Shown: positions 16,806 through 25,718 of the stretch, one piece after another
How positions within the stretch are numbered: position 1 is the first letter of the stretch
How the letters are laid out: each line of letters begins with the position of its first letter
Source: Acinetobacter sp. ANC 4558
GTDB taxonomy: Bacteria > Pseudomonadota > Gammaproteobacteria > Pseudomonadales > Moraxellaceae
Assembly: GCF_002135375.1 (NCBI RefSeq)
Contig: NZ_NEGH01000002.1
Location: 248,001 to 312,000, forward strand
Direction of reading: 5' to 3'
DNA length: 64,000 bases
The notes under the pieces: model-generated
The model's database searches: none
Told to the model about the DNA's origin: nothing
What the model saw: the letters and a program-made list of their open reading frames with translations, nothing else
Translations under genes and position numbers: made by a program

Positions 16806-18035
16806 TTACTGAGTTTCCGTAAACTCTTTAAAATCAGCTTTTCGAATCATTGAATGAATCCCTTTAGTTTTATCAACGACTTGAGAGACCTGAAAGTCCG
16901 TTGCAGCGCTTAAATATGCATAAGCAATTTCTTCAGAAATTCCATATTCATTCACTAAAAAGCGAATAGCTTCTCGGGTTGATTTTTTCATTGCTTCATT
17001 TAAATCTTCATCTAATCCAGGTGTAATCCAAAATTCTGCATTTTCTGCTAATGGTTGAGTCAATGTTCCCCCAGGAATTTTGTCTTTCCCAGACTTTAAA
17101 ACGGTAATTTTAAATGTTGCACGTGCAGAGCCTTCTAAAGCAGTTAAGGCCACTTCACCATCACCTTGAACAAAATGACTATCCCCTGTATAAAATAATG
17201 CACCAGGAACTTGCACTGGATAGTATGCCGTTGCACCAGCACTTAACTCATTGATATCTATATTCCCACCATAAAAAGATGGTGGTACAGAATGAATCGC
17301 ATCACCAGTATTTGGAGCAACCCCCATTGTTCCCATAAATGGATTTAATGGGAAACGAATGGATTTACCACTTTCAGTTTTTAAAACACCTTCCCATTCA
17401 CCACGCTTATTTTTTTCAATTGGGGTAAAAATTGAAACATTGCCATACTTTTCAGGCTCGGCAGCAGATGCATCTGGATATTTTGGTCGTTTTGGAAACT
17501 CTCCGACTAATGTCCCTTTACCATGTCGATTTGAAATCACCCCATACGGTACGCGTGGCTCTACCTTTAAGATTTCCACCTTTAAAATATCGCCAGGCAT
17601 TGCATCTTCAATATAGATAGGCCCTGTAATAATATGTGGGCCATCATGATCAAAGTCATGTTTTAAGTGCGATGTGGTAATGATTTTGGCTTCATCTAGA
17701 ATATGCTCAGATTTAACACCTTTCGAAGTAAAATATTTTTCGGCATTTCGTCCCTGATCTTCCAATAAACCTTCATGCGATACGGTATCAAATGTAATTG
17801 TACTACCCGACGGAATTGTTAGTACTGGCTTTGCATCTTTGTTTGGAAGATATCCCCAAGTGATCGTATTTAGTGTACTTGGCACATAATAGTTCCCTTT
17901 ATAAGGACCACTTTTGAGCAAAGTTGGCTGATTTTCCAATTGCTTTAAAATGATAAAATCTGTTGCAAATGCCTGATCTGTCAAGATTGGAAAACTGGTT
18001 GCAATAGCAAAAGAGAATGCGAATGGCTTAAACAT
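16806..18035 (-). CDS. Acetamidase/formamidase family protein, probably exported
   Basis: FmdA_AmdA family (PF03069), whose members hydrolyse formamide or short amides. Family features include TITFDTVSHEG, GPIYIEDAMPGDILKVEIL, NPFMGTMGVAP, GGNIDINEL, GALFYTGDSHFVQGDGEV and a final helical region. A TTG at 18050 gives a longer frame; I prefer the ATG at 18035. From there the N-terminus MFKPFAFSFAIATSFPIL reads as a signal peptide with cleavage after DQAFA, so the enzyme is probably periplasmic. Many family members are cytoplasmic. It is monocistronic, between the ruv and tol loci. The substrate is unknown. Confidence 0.85.
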   Translation of the reverse strand: MFKPFAFSFAIATSFPILTDQAFATDFIILKQLENQPTLLKSGPYKGNYYVPSTLNTITWGYLPNKDAKPVLTIPSGSTITFDTVSHEGLLEDQGRNAEKYFTSKGVKSEHILDEAKIITTSHLKHDFDHDGPHIITGPIYIEDAMPGDILKVEILKVEPRVPYGVISNRHGKGTLVGEFPKRPKYPDASAAEPEKYGNVSIFTPIEKNKRGEWEGVLKTESGKSIRFPLNPFMGTMGVAPNTGDAIHSVPPSFYGGNIDINELSAGATAYYPVQVPGALFYTGDSHFVQGDGEVALTALEGSARATFKITVLKSGKDKIPGGTLTQPLAENAEFWITPGLDEDLNEAMKKSTREAIRFLVNEYGISEEIAYAYLSAATDFQVSQVVDKTKGIHSMIRKADFKEFTETQ

Positions 18036-18291
18036 ATTTTCATATCCCAAAAGTAATCTAATGTACTTTTGCTATGCAACTTAAATGCCAAACTACTAAT
18101 TATCATATCTATTTTATTTTTTTGAGCATTATACATTCAAAATATTTGAAACCTTGTGCCATTGGACGAAAAAATCAAAATGATAAACTGCGAAGCACTT
18201 GTAGTAAGTGCTTTACACTCAAATTTAATTTTTAAAAATGAAGATGTACGCGTAAAGCCTTTAACTTTAAAATAGATAACGGAAAAACAAC

Positions 18292-18699
18292 ATGGCGAAT
18301 AAATTTGAATTCAACATTCGTATCTACATGGAAGATACAGATGCGGGTGGTATTGTTTACCATGCCAACCATATTCGTTTCATGGAGCGCACACGTACGG
18401 AATGGCTTCGTGCATCAGGTATAGATCATTATTGGCATCAAAAAGATTATCATTTTGTTGTACATAAAATTAGTCTAAAATATATGCGTCCAATTTTAAT
18501 GGATGATTTAATCACGGTTACCGCTAGCGTAGTTTCTTGTAAAGCATCGTCTTTTGTGTTGCAACAAAATATTTATCGTGGTGAAATCATGCTAGCATCT
18601 GGTGAGGTAGAATTGGCTTGTATTAGCAATGAAATGAAACCTCTCAGATTACCTACAGAAATTCACGGCTTAATTCTAAAAGAATTAGGACAAGATTAA
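18292..18699 (+). CDS. ybgC: Tol-Pal system acyl-CoA thioesterase YbgC
   Basis: A 135-residue hotdog-fold thioesterase. The signature MEDTDAGGIVYHANHIRFME carries the catalytic Asp (Asp17, corresponding to Asp18 of the E. coli protein). The first gene of the Tol-Pal cluster is usually ybgC, and here it lies 25 bp before tolQ. E. coli YbgC acts on acyl-CoA or acyl-ACP at the membrane and is linked to phospholipid metabolism. The start is preceded by a GGAAAA-type site. Confidence 0.94.
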   Translation: MANKFEFNIRIYMEDTDAGGIVYHANHIRFMERTRTEWLRASGIDHYWHQKDYHFVVHKISLKYMRPILMDDLITVTASVVSCKASSFVLQQNIYRGEIMLASGEVELACISNEMKPLRLPTEIHGLILKELGQD

Positions 18700-18724
18700 A
18701 GAAATTAATCGGCTCAATGTAACT

Positions 18725-19423
18725 ATGGCAACTCAATTAGAATCAACACTGCACGTATCTGACCTTATTCTTCAAGCAAGTCCTGTTGTCCAACTGGTAA
18801 TGCTTTTGCTACTTTTAGCTTCTTTATACAGTTGGTTTTTAATTGCCAAGTTACATATGAGTTATAAAAAAGCACAAGCCAATGATCACCACTTTCAAAA
18901 AATATTTTGGTCTGGTGCAGAACTCAGCACACTTTATAATAATGCACAGCTCAACTCTAAGCGTGTTGGTTTAGAAGATATTTTTTATCAAGGATTAAGT
19001 GAATTTTTTAAGCTTAAAAAGCGCCATGCTTCATCCCCGCAAACCATTGATGGCACGGAACGTATTTTACGTGTTGGACTCAGCCGTGACCAAGGCGATT
19101 TGGAACAAGGCTTAGGTGCACTTGCAAGTATTGGCTCTGTTGCACCTTATGTGGGTCTGTTTGGAACGGTATGGGGGATTATGAATGCTTTTATTGGATT
19201 GGCTGATGTAGATCAAGTCACTTTAGCTACCGTTGCACCTGGTATTGCAGAGGCACTCATTGCGACAGCAATTGGCCTATTTGCTGCAATTCCTGCTGTA
19301 TTGGCATTTAACCACTATACGGCAAAAGGTGAGTCAATTTATTCTGATCGTGCACTATTTGCAGAAGAGATGATTGCACTTTTACAGCGTCAATCTTTAG
19401 GATCAACTCAGGATCAAGAATAA
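18725..19423 (+). CDS. tolQ: Tol-Pal system proton channel subunit TolQ
   Basis: TolQ, with TolR, forms the proton-driven motor in the inner membrane that energises TolA. The 232-residue protein has one N-terminal transmembrane segment (about 22-43) and two more in the second half. It carries the MotA/TolQ/ExbB signature GLGALASIGSVAPYVGLFGT and GIAEALIATAIGLFAAIPAV. Its stop overlaps the tolR start by one base (TAATG). Paralogy with ExbB is excluded by the tolR-tolA context. Confidence 0.97.
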   Translation: MATQLESTLHVSDLILQASPVVQLVMLLLLLASLYSWFLIAKLHMSYKKAQANDHHFQKIFWSGAELSTLYNNAQLNSKRVGLEDIFYQGLSEFFKLKKRHASSPQTIDGTERILRVGLSRDQGDLEQGLGALASIGSVAPYVGLFGTVWGIMNAFIGLADVDQVTLATVAPGIAEALIATAIGLFAAIPAVLAFNHYTAKGESIYSDRALFAEEMIALLQRQSLGSTQDQE

Positions 19424-19875
19424 TGGCGATACAACGTTCTGGACGCTTTGAGCGTATCAAAAAACCCTTAAAAAGTGATATGAACGTCGTACCTTATATT
19501 GACGTTATGCTAGTACTTTTAGTGATTTTTATGGTGACAGCCCCCATGATCACTACAGGAATCAAAGTTGACTTACCCGAGGCGAATAGTTCTCCAATTG
19601 AATCAAAAGATGCCCCTGCTATTATTAGCTTAGATAAAGATGGACAGTATTATTTAAAATATAAAGACTTAGGTTCAAATCAAGCTTTAAGCATTGAGCA
19701 ATTAACGTCTATTTTAAGCGATGCACAAATGACCGCTAAAACTGAAAATAAAGAATTAAATGTCATTATTGAAGGTGAAAAGTCTCGTTCATATGGAGAG
19801 GTGATGTCTTTAATGAACAGCCTTCAACAAGCTGGATTAACTCAAGTAGGTCTATTGACTGAGCCGTTAAAATAA
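19423..19875 (+). CDS. tolR: Tol-Pal system protein TolR
   Basis: A 150-residue ExbD/TolR family protein with a short cytoplasmic tail and one transmembrane segment at about 24-45. The key aspartate is in MNVVPYIDVMLVLLVIFMVT. A periplasmic domain follows (IDLP-like VDLPEANSS, then the dimer domain). It couples proton flow through TolQ to TolA movement. It is translationally linked to tolQ, and tolA begins immediately after its stop with no spacer. Confidence 0.96.
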   Translation: MAIQRSGRFERIKKPLKSDMNVVPYIDVMLVLLVIFMVTAPMITTGIKVDLPEANSSPIESKDAPAIISLDKDGQYYLKYKDLGSNQALSIEQLTSILSDAQMTAKTENKELNVIIEGEKSRSYGEVMSLMNSLQQAGLTQVGLLTEPLK

Positions 19876-21156
19876 ATGAAAGACTTTCGCAATCCTCCTT
19901 TTAAACAAAATGCAATTGCGCTTGGATTTACAGTAAGTATCCATATTGTGGCAATTGTAGGCTTGCTTTATTTAGGTATGAGCCGACCACCAGAACCACC
20001 TAAACCGCTCAAAACAGTTTTAATCACACCTGAAGACTTACAACACATTACTCGTGAAACTACAGCGTTTGAAGAAACAACACATACCAACGTTGCTGAA
20101 AATATTACTCAGACTGCTGAACCTATAGAATCTGCACCTATTATACCGACAGCCGCCCCAACTCCAGCAATACAAAACAATGAACAAAAGATGATAGATG
20201 ATTCTATCAAAGCAAAAGCTGATGCAGCAAACAAAGCAAAAGCCGATGCAGATGCCAAAGCGAAAGCTGATGCAGCAAACAAAGCAAAAGCCGATGCAGA
20301 CGCCAAAGCGAAAGCTGACGCAGCAGCGAAAGCGAAAGCCGATGCAGACGCCAAAGCGAAAGCTGACGCAGCAGCGAAAGCGAAAGCCGATGCAGCAAAC
20401 AAAGCAAAAGCCGATGCAGACGCCAAAGCGAAAGCCAATGCTGCGGCTAAAGCAAAAGCCGACGCAGATGCCAAAGCGAAAGCTGATGCAGCAAACAAAG
20501 CAAAAGCCGATGCTGCGGCTAAAGCAAAAGCCGATGCTGCGGCTAAAGCGAAAGCCGACGCAGATGCCAAAGCGAAAGCTGATGCAGCAAACAAAGCAAA
20601 AGCCGATGCTGCGGCTAAAGCAAAAGCCGACGCAGATGCAAAAGCGAAAGCTGATGCAGCAAACAAAGCAAAAGCCGATGCTGCGGCTAAAGCAAAAGCC
20701 GACGCAGATGCCAAAGCAAAAACTGACGCAGCAAACAAAGCAAAAGCCGACGCAGATGCCAAAGCAAAAACTGACGCAGCAAACAAAGCAAAAGCCGACG
20801 CAGATGCCAAAGCGGATGCAGATGCCAAAGCTTCCGCGGCTGTACAAGCAAAAGAAGAAGCTGCCACTAAAAAAGCTGAAGCTAAACGTATCGCTTCTTC
20901 TGCTAAAAAAGATTTTGAAAATAAAATTTATAGAGCTTGGGAAACACCTGCGGGTTCTTCTGGTAAAAGAGCCACAGCCCGTATTACATTAAGTGATAGC
21001 GGTAGCGTGCAATCAGTTATTGTAAATTCTACTGACCCAGATATGAAAGCCAGTATTGAGGCCGCTGTGCGTGCAGCAGCACCTTACCCGATGCCTTCAG
21101 ATCCAGAGGCTAGACGTGAAGCAAGATCGATTTCATCAACCTTTACATCAAAATAA
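19876..21156 (+). CDS. tolA: Tol-Pal system inner-membrane protein TolA with expanded repeat domain
   Basis: TolA spans from the inner membrane to TolB/Pal at the outer membrane. One transmembrane segment is at about residues 14-34, followed by a proline-rich stretch. Residues 112-311 are 25 tandem octapeptides of the type KAKADAAN, KAKADADA or KAKADAAA, predicted to be a long helix (TolA domain II). The C-terminal domain III (about 340-426) includes KIYRAWETPAGSSGKRATAR and PYPMPSDPEARR. The 426-residue length is near the E. coli protein, but the repeat is far more regular. Its DNA units can recombine, so length may vary among strains. Confidence 0.93.
   Translation: MKDFRNPPFKQNAIALGFTVSIHIVAIVGLLYLGMSRPPEPPKPLKTVLITPEDLQHITRETTAFEETTHTNVAENITQTAEPIESAPIIPTAAPTPAIQNNEQKMIDDSIKAKADAANKAKADADAKAKADAANKAKADADAKAKADAAAKAKADADAKAKADAAAKAKADAANKAKADADAKAKANAAAKAKADADAKAKADAANKAKADAAAKAKADAAAKAKADADAKAKADAANKAKADAAAKAKADADAKAKADAANKAKADAAAKAKADADAKAKTDAANKAKADADAKAKTDAANKAKADADAKADADAKASAAVQAKEEAATKKAEAKRIASSAKKDFENKIYRAWETPAGSSGKRATARITLSDSGSVQSVIVNSTDPDMKASIEAAVRAAAPYPMPSDPEARREARSISSTFTSK
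20209..20808 (+). repeat. 25 tandem 24-bp coding repeats in tolA
   Basis: Twenty-five consecutive 24-bp units, each encoding eight residues, mostly KAKADAAN, KAKADADA or KAKADAAA. Rare variants are KAKANAAA (unit 10) and KAKTDAAN (units 22 and 24). Long tracts are nearly identical at the DNA level. The unit has no stop in several other frames, which creates long spurious ORFs on both strands. Confidence 0.92.
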
Positions 21157-21162
21157 CGAAGC

Positions 21163-21211
21163 AAACCTCTCCTCTTTTAAATGATTTATGATTGAATAAG
21201 AGGAGAGGTTT
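21163..21211 (+). other. 14-bp perfect inverted repeat between tolA and tolB
   Basis: AAACCTCTCCTCTT and AAGAGGAGAGGTTT pair perfectly around a 21-nt loop, 6 bp after the tolA stop. No T run follows, so this is not a classic terminator. It may stabilise or process the ybgC-tolQRA message, or partly stop transcription. Confidence 0.7.
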
Positions 21212-21299
21212 ACGATTAACTAAAAAAGATAAAATATTACAAAGTATATTGTTTATGTTATAAATTAACGAATCATAAAAATGATCTTAACGAATTTAT

Positions 21300-21328
21300 T
21301 TCATATTTTTTTTACAGAACTATATAAT
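21300..21328 (+). promoter_or_regulatory. Candidate tolB-pal promoter
   Basis: TTCATA (21300-21305), a 17-bp spacer and a perfect TATAAT (21323-21328) lie 86 bp before the chosen tolB start. A separate tolB promoter would fit the hairpin after tolA. Confidence 0.5.
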
Positions 21329-21413
21329 GATCTACTTTAAATAAAATAAAATCATGCCATTATGTATGGCAATCACAATTCACAAAAATTTTTTAGATTT
21401 GAGTATAGAACGA

Positions 21414-22700
21414 ATGATACACAATACGCGTAAACATTTACTCTCCCTTGCTATCTTTACGGCCCTAGGTGCCAGTTTATCTTTTCATGTTCAAGCTCAG
21501 CTTCAATTAGAGATTGAAAAAGCTCCTGAAGCAGCACCTAAAATTGCTATTGTCCCTTTTACAAATGACACCAATATTTACCCAATTATTGAACAAGACT
21601 TAAATCGTTCAGGTAAATTTACCAGCTCTTCTAAAAACTTACCCGCAACTGCAAGTTTAGATAATCCAAATGCTGCAGCATGGCAAACGGCTGGTGTTCC
21701 TTATGTTGTCAATGGAACAATCAAACAAAATGCGAATGGTGGATATGATATTCAATATCAACTTTATGATGTTGAAAAAAAGCAATATTTATTAAGTGAA
21801 ATCCTAACAGTCCCTGCCAATCGTGTACGTGCAGCAGCACATTTAATTAGCGACACCATTTATGAAACATTAACGGGTATAAAAGGTGATTTCAGTGGTC
21901 GTATTGCCTATGTATTACGAAACCCTGCTACACCAGACGAACGTTACACGTTACAAATTGCAGATACAGATGGTGAACAGCCTCGAACGATTTTAACCTC
22001 TCGTGATCCAATTTTATCACCCGCATGGACACCTGATGCTAAAAAAATTGCGTATGTTTCTTTTGAAACAAAACGCCCTGCAATTTATATTCAAGACTTA
22101 GCTACGGGACAACGTGAAAAATTTGCAAGTTTCCGTGGCTTAAATGGTGCACCTAGTTTTTCCCCAGATGGAAAAAGTATGTTATTTACCGCATCAATGC
22201 ATGGAAATCCTGAAATCTATCAAATGAATTTACAGTCTCGTGAAATCAAACGTTTAACAAATGATAGTGCCATTGATACTGAAGCACGTTACGCACCAGA
22301 TGGAAAATCATTTATTTTCACCTCTGATCGTGGTGGTTCTGCACAAATTTATCGTTATGATTTAGATACGGGTGCAACCAAACGTTTGACATTTAGAGGC
22401 GCATTTAACGCACGTGGATCTTTAAGTGCAGATGGCAAAAAATTGGCTCTTGTACACCGCCCAAGTGGAAGTAACTATAAAGTTGCTGTACAAGATCTGA
22501 ATTCAGGTGTCACTAATATTTTAACCCAAACAAGCCTAGATGAATCTCCAAGCTTCTCACCCAATGGACAAATGGTCGTGTATGCGACACGTGAAGGTTC
22601 ACGAGGTTTACTGTCTATTATGTCACTTGATGGGCGCTTTAAAATGAATTTACCCAGCGAACAAGGTGAAGTAAGAGAACCTGCTTGGGCACCAAAGTAA
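21414..22700 (+). CDS. tolB: Tol-Pal system beta-propeller protein TolB
   Basis: Periplasmic TolB has an N-terminal domain (about residues 30-160, with APKIAIVPFTNDTN) and a C-terminal six-bladed propeller. The propeller repeats WD40-like PD40 motifs, for example SPAWTPDAKKIAYVSFE, PSFSPDGKSMLFTAS and ARYAPDGKSFIFTSDRGG. The open frame extends 20 codons upstream. I chose the ATG at 21414 because it starts a good signal peptide (MIHNTRKHLLSLAIFTALGA, cleavage after VQA). It also gives 428 residues, near the 430 of E. coli. TolB shuttles between TolA and Pal. Confidence 0.95.
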   Translation: MIHNTRKHLLSLAIFTALGASLSFHVQAQLQLEIEKAPEAAPKIAIVPFTNDTNIYPIIEQDLNRSGKFTSSSKNLPATASLDNPNAAAWQTAGVPYVVNGTIKQNANGGYDIQYQLYDVEKKQYLLSEILTVPANRVRAAAHLISDTIYETLTGIKGDFSGRIAYVLRNPATPDERYTLQIADTDGEQPRTILTSRDPILSPAWTPDAKKIAYVSFETKRPAIYIQDLATGQREKFASFRGLNGAPSFSPDGKSMLFTASMHGNPEIYQMNLQSREIKRLTNDSAIDTEARYAPDGKSFIFTSDRGGSAQIYRYDLDTGATKRLTFRGAFNARGSLSADGKKLALVHRPSGSNYKVAVQDLNSGVTNILTQTSLDESPSFSPNGQMVVYATREGSRGLLSIMSLDGRFKMNLPSEQGEVREPAWAPK

Positions 22701-22748
22701 TTGTTTTAGTTTTAAACTTTTTATACATTAAATTTCATGGAGAAGAAA

Positions 22749-23327
22749 ATGAAAGCACTTAAACTCTTCGTTTTACCACTACTAGCAACATCACTTGTAA
22801 TGACAGGATGTGCGAGTCGTAAACCAGCAGCAACAATAGATTCAACGCAAGGTCTTTCTGGTACAAATAGTGGTGTCACTGTCAGTACACAAGGTCTCAG
22901 TGACGACGCTGCCCTCAACGCGCAAAATTTAGCTGGCGCGTCTGCTAAAGGTGTTACCGAAGCCAATAAACCGTATTTAGCAAAACGTGTCGTTTATTTT
23001 GATTATGATAGTAGCGACTTATCAAATGAAGATTATTTAACACTGCAAGCCCATGCTCAATTCTTAATGGCAAATGCAAACTCTCGTGTTGCTTTAACTG
23101 GACACACAGATGAACGTGGCACACGTGAATACAACTTAGCATTAGGTGAACGACGTGCAAAAGCGGTTGAAAGCTTTCTAGTTTCAAATGGTGTAAATTC
23201 AAACCAACTTGAACCAGTGAGCTATGGCAAAGAAATGCCTATTAATCCTGGACACAATGAAAGTGCATGGAAAGAAAACCGCCGAGTAGAAATCAATTAC
23301 GAGGCGGTACCACCACTTCTAAAATAA
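22749..23327 (+). CDS. pal: Peptidoglycan-associated lipoprotein Pal
   Basis: An outer-membrane lipoprotein that binds peptidoglycan. The lipobox is LVMTGC with the lipidated Cys at position 21. The OmpA-like domain occupies about residues 80-190, with [31 protein letters not shown] and [11 protein letters not shown]. The ATG at 22749 is chosen over the one at 22737 because GGAGAAG lies just upstream of it at the right distance. It is the last gene of the locus; no cpoB (ybgF) follows, and a terminator lies 13 bp downstream. Confidence 0.97.
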   Translation: MKALKLFVLPLLATSLVMTGCASRKPAATIDSTQGLSGTNSGVTVSTQGLSDDAALNAQNLAGASAKGVTEANKPYLAKRVVYFDYDSSDLSNEDYLTLQAHAQFLMANANSRVALTGHTDERGTREYNLALGERRAKAVESFLVSNGVNSNQLEPVSYGKEMPINPGHNESAWKENRRVEINYEAVPPLLK

Positions 23328-23340
23328 GTAAATTAAAATA

Positions 23341-23370
23341 AAAAAGAGCACTCCAATGAGTGCTTTTTTT
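23341..23370 (+). terminator. Terminator after pal
   Basis: AGCACTC and GAGTGCT pair around CAAT with flanking A and T runs. Its right edge overlaps the stop codon of the convergent 62-residue gene, so it probably terminates both. Confidence 0.88.
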
Positions 23371-23557
23371 ATTTTTCAACATCTGTTGTCGAAGTGTCCG
23401 TTTGTAAAGCTTCAATCATATCGTGTTTATTCACTTTTTTATATTCAGGTCTCACCTCATATTCTTTCCAAGCTTCTTGCACTTTTTCAGGCGAAATATC
23501 ATCTAAACTAATCGCTTCATTCGGTGTTGGCGTTTTATCAAACTTCAATGTTGTCAT
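23369..23557 (-). CDS. Small conserved hypothetical protein, 62 aa
   Basis: A small, acidic, charged soluble protein with the segment LDDISPEKVQEAWKEYEV followed by RPEYKKVNKHDMIEAL. I think it is a conserved Acinetobacter-type small protein but cannot name a function. It has no signal peptide or membrane segment. The frame is convergent with pal and shares its terminator. The helical predicted structure and the biased composition support it being real rather than a shadow. Confidence 0.6.
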   Translation of the reverse strand: MTTLKFDKTPTPNEAISLDDISPEKVQEAWKEYEVRPEYKKVNKHDMIEALQTDTSTTDVEK

Positions 23558-23747
23558 GTTTACGCTCCTCTACTATTTCCTTTTATTTATATCAACATAG
23601 CATCTTTCTACAGACTTTCAAGGGTAAATGAATCTAAATAATATGGTTTTAATTTTTCTTTTTCAGCAATCTCATCTAAAATACAGCGCTATATGTCGGT
23701 AGCTGCATGATTTACAGCTATCCCCCATTTTTTGGAGCTTCACCCTC

Positions 23748-24722
23748 ATGTCAAACCTTACCCTTTCACAATTCCTAAAAAAGCAAGATGGCAACTTAAC
23801 ACCCGAACTTACTCAAGTCATTGAAACTATTGCTGACACATGTAAGACAATTGATCAAGCGCTACAAAAAGGAGCTTTAGCAGGAATTTTAGGTAGTGCT
23901 GAACATGAGAATGTACAGGGTGAAACTCAAAAAAAATTAGATATTATTTCAAATGATTATTTAATCGATGCGTTAAAAGTGCATCCACATGTGGGTGGAT
24001 TAGCCTCTGAAGAACTTGATGAATTTACACCAGCTCAAGAAAATGGCAAATATTTAGTTTTATTTGATCCACTTGATGGTTCAAGTAATATTGATATCAA
24101 TATGTGTGTAGGAACTATTTTTTCAATTCTGCCTGCTAAAAATGCGATAACTCAAACAGAAGATTTTATGCAAGCTGGGTTACAACAAGTATCCGCTGGT
24201 TATGTATTATATGGTCCATCTACTATGTTAGTTTTGACCGTGGGTGCTGGTGTTGTATCATTTACACTAGATCCAGAATCACAAGAATTTTTACTTACTG
24301 CTGAAAATATTACGGTTGCTGCTGATACTCAAGAATATGCGATCAATGCATCAAATCAACGTCATTGGGAAACACCTGTTCAACGTTATATTGATGAATT
24401 ATTGGCAGGTAAAATAGGACCGCGAGAAAAAGATTTCAATATGCGCTGGGTTGCATGTATGGTGGGTGATATTCATCGTATTTTATGCCGTGCAGGTATT
24501 TTCATGTATCCCTACGATACAAAAGATCCTAAAAAAGCAGGTCGTTTACGTTTAATGTACGAAGCAAATCCAATGAGTATGCTGATTGAACAAGCGGGTG
24601 GCGCATCTACAACAGGACGTACACGTATTTTAGAGATTCAACCAACTGAACTTCACCAACGCGTACCTGTCATTATTGGCTCTAAAAATGAAGTCAACTT
24701 AGTTACTCAATATCATCATTAA
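23748..24722 (+). CDS. fbp: Fructose-1,6-bisphosphatase, class I
   Basis: Hydrolyses fructose-1,6-bisphosphate to fructose-6-phosphate in gluconeogenesis. This is an essential step for organisms growing on organic acids, as Acinetobacter does. Metal-binding residues are in [11 protein letters not shown] (about 82-92) and [13 protein letters not shown] (Asp107, Asp110). [20 protein letters not shown] is the conserved substrate-binding C-terminal region. The 324-residue length is normal for the class. It is followed by an 11-bp hairpin and a SpoU methyltransferase gene. Confidence 0.97.
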   Translation: MSNLTLSQFLKKQDGNLTPELTQVIETIADTCKTIDQALQKGALAGILGSAEHENVQGETQKKLDIISNDYLIDALKVHPHVGGLASEELDEFTPAQENGKYLVLFDPLDGSSNIDINMCVGTIFSILPAKNAITQTEDFMQAGLQQVSAGYVLYGPSTMLVLTVGAGVVSFTLDPESQEFLLTAENITVAADTQEYAINASNQRHWETPVQRYIDELLAGKIGPREKDFNMRWVACMVGDIHRILCRAGIFMYPYDTKDPKKAGRLRLMYEANPMSMLIEQAGGASTTGRTRILEIQPTELHQRVPVIIGSKNEVNLVTQYHH

Positions 24723-24734
24723 TTATTTCTAAAG

Positions 24735-24760
24735 CATTGATTGGTTTTCACCAATCAATG
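24735..24760 (+). other. 11-bp perfect hairpin between fbp and the SpoU gene
   Basis: CATTGATTGGT and ACCAATCAATG pair perfectly around TTTC. The right arm contains an in-frame ATG (24758) of the downstream gene. No T run follows, so simple termination is unlikely; it may be a processing site or hinder upstream starts. Confidence 0.65.
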
Positions 24761-24775
24761 CGGATTATTGCACTT

Positions 24776-25552
24776 ATGTCCACTATTTTTCTTGAATCAA
24801 AAGACAATCCTAAAATTAAACACTTACGTGGCTTAATTGAACAAAATGCCTATCGAAAAAAACAAGGACAAACAGTTCTTGAAGGTACACATTTATGTCT
24901 GGCATGGTTAGAAGAAAACCGTAAAATCAACTCGATTTTCACCACAGAAAAATCGTTAACTCATCCTGAAATCTGTGATGTTTTAGACCTTTATCAAGGT
25001 TCAGTCTTTATTATTTCAGAATCGTTATATAAAGACCTCAGTACATTAGGAACAACATTACCCTGTTTAGCCATTATTGACTTACCTAGTTCAAGCAAAA
25101 GTTTGGACTATAAAACGGATACTTTAATTTTAGAAAACATTCAAGATCCTGGTAATGTTGGTACATTATTACGTTCGGCTGCTGCTGCGGGAATTCAACA
25201 AATTGTTTGTACAAAAGGTTCAGCCTCATTATGGTCACCACGTGTGCTACGTGCAGGAATGGGTGCACATTTTAGCTTATATACCTATGAGAATATTCAA
25301 CTTGAAGATATTCTAGAAAATTTTCAAATTCCTGTATATGCAACCGACTCTCACCAATCCTCAAGTTTATATGACAAAAATTTAACTCAACAATGTGTTT
25401 GGATTTTAGGTAATGAAGGACAAGGAGTTTCTGAATTTGCACTGAAACATGCAGAAGCAGTCACAATTCCTCAACCTGGTGGACAAGAATCGTTAAATGT
25501 TGCAGTTGCTGGCTCTATTTGTTTCTTTGAAATGGTTCGTCAACGTCAATAA
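24776..25552 (+). CDS. TrmH/SpoU family RNA 2'-O-methyltransferase
   Basis: A SPOUT-class methyltransferase that uses S-adenosylmethionine to methylate ribose in rRNA or tRNA. The knot motifs are ENIQDPGNVGTLLRSAAAAG, WILGNEGQGVS and IPQPGGQESLNVAVAGSI. An N-terminal substrate-binding domain of about 100 residues resembles that of RlmB/YsgA-type enzymes. The frame opens at a TTG at 24737, but upstream starts lie in a hairpin. I choose the ATG at 24776, which gives 258 residues starting MSTIFLESKDNPKIKHLRG, the usual family N-terminus. The exact target nucleotide is not predictable. Confidence 0.9.
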   Translation: MSTIFLESKDNPKIKHLRGLIEQNAYRKKQGQTVLEGTHLCLAWLEENRKINSIFTTEKSLTHPEICDVLDLYQGSVFIISESLYKDLSTLGTTLPCLAIIDLPSSSKSLDYKTDTLILENIQDPGNVGTLLRSAAAAGIQQIVCTKGSASLWSPRVLRAGMGAHFSLYTYENIQLEDILENFQIPVYATDSHQSSSLYDKNLTQQCVWILGNEGQGVSEFALKHAEAVTIPQPGGQESLNVAVAGSICFFEMVRQRQ

Positions 25553-25718
25553 ATGTTTAATTTGTTATCAATCAGTCTCTTCTATAAACAAAATAGATTA
25601 CACTAGAAAAAATAATAATGTGTGATGTCAACCTAACCATTATTTTTAACGTTATATAGATATGAACTTAAAAATAATGGTGGGTGGCGAGTATCCAATA
25701 ATAGGATCTTCCATCTCT

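Noticed and set aside
20209..20808. Regular 24-bp repeats resembling a CRISPR array
   Set aside because: The units are contiguous with no spacers, keep the tolA reading frame and encode the TolA helix; no cas genes are nearby.
20038..20992. Three long ORFs (two minus, one plus) of 252-269 codons overlapping tolA
   Set aside because: They come from the 24-bp repeat, which has no stops in several frames. Their translations are low-complexity shadows, and tolA itself is clearly the gene.
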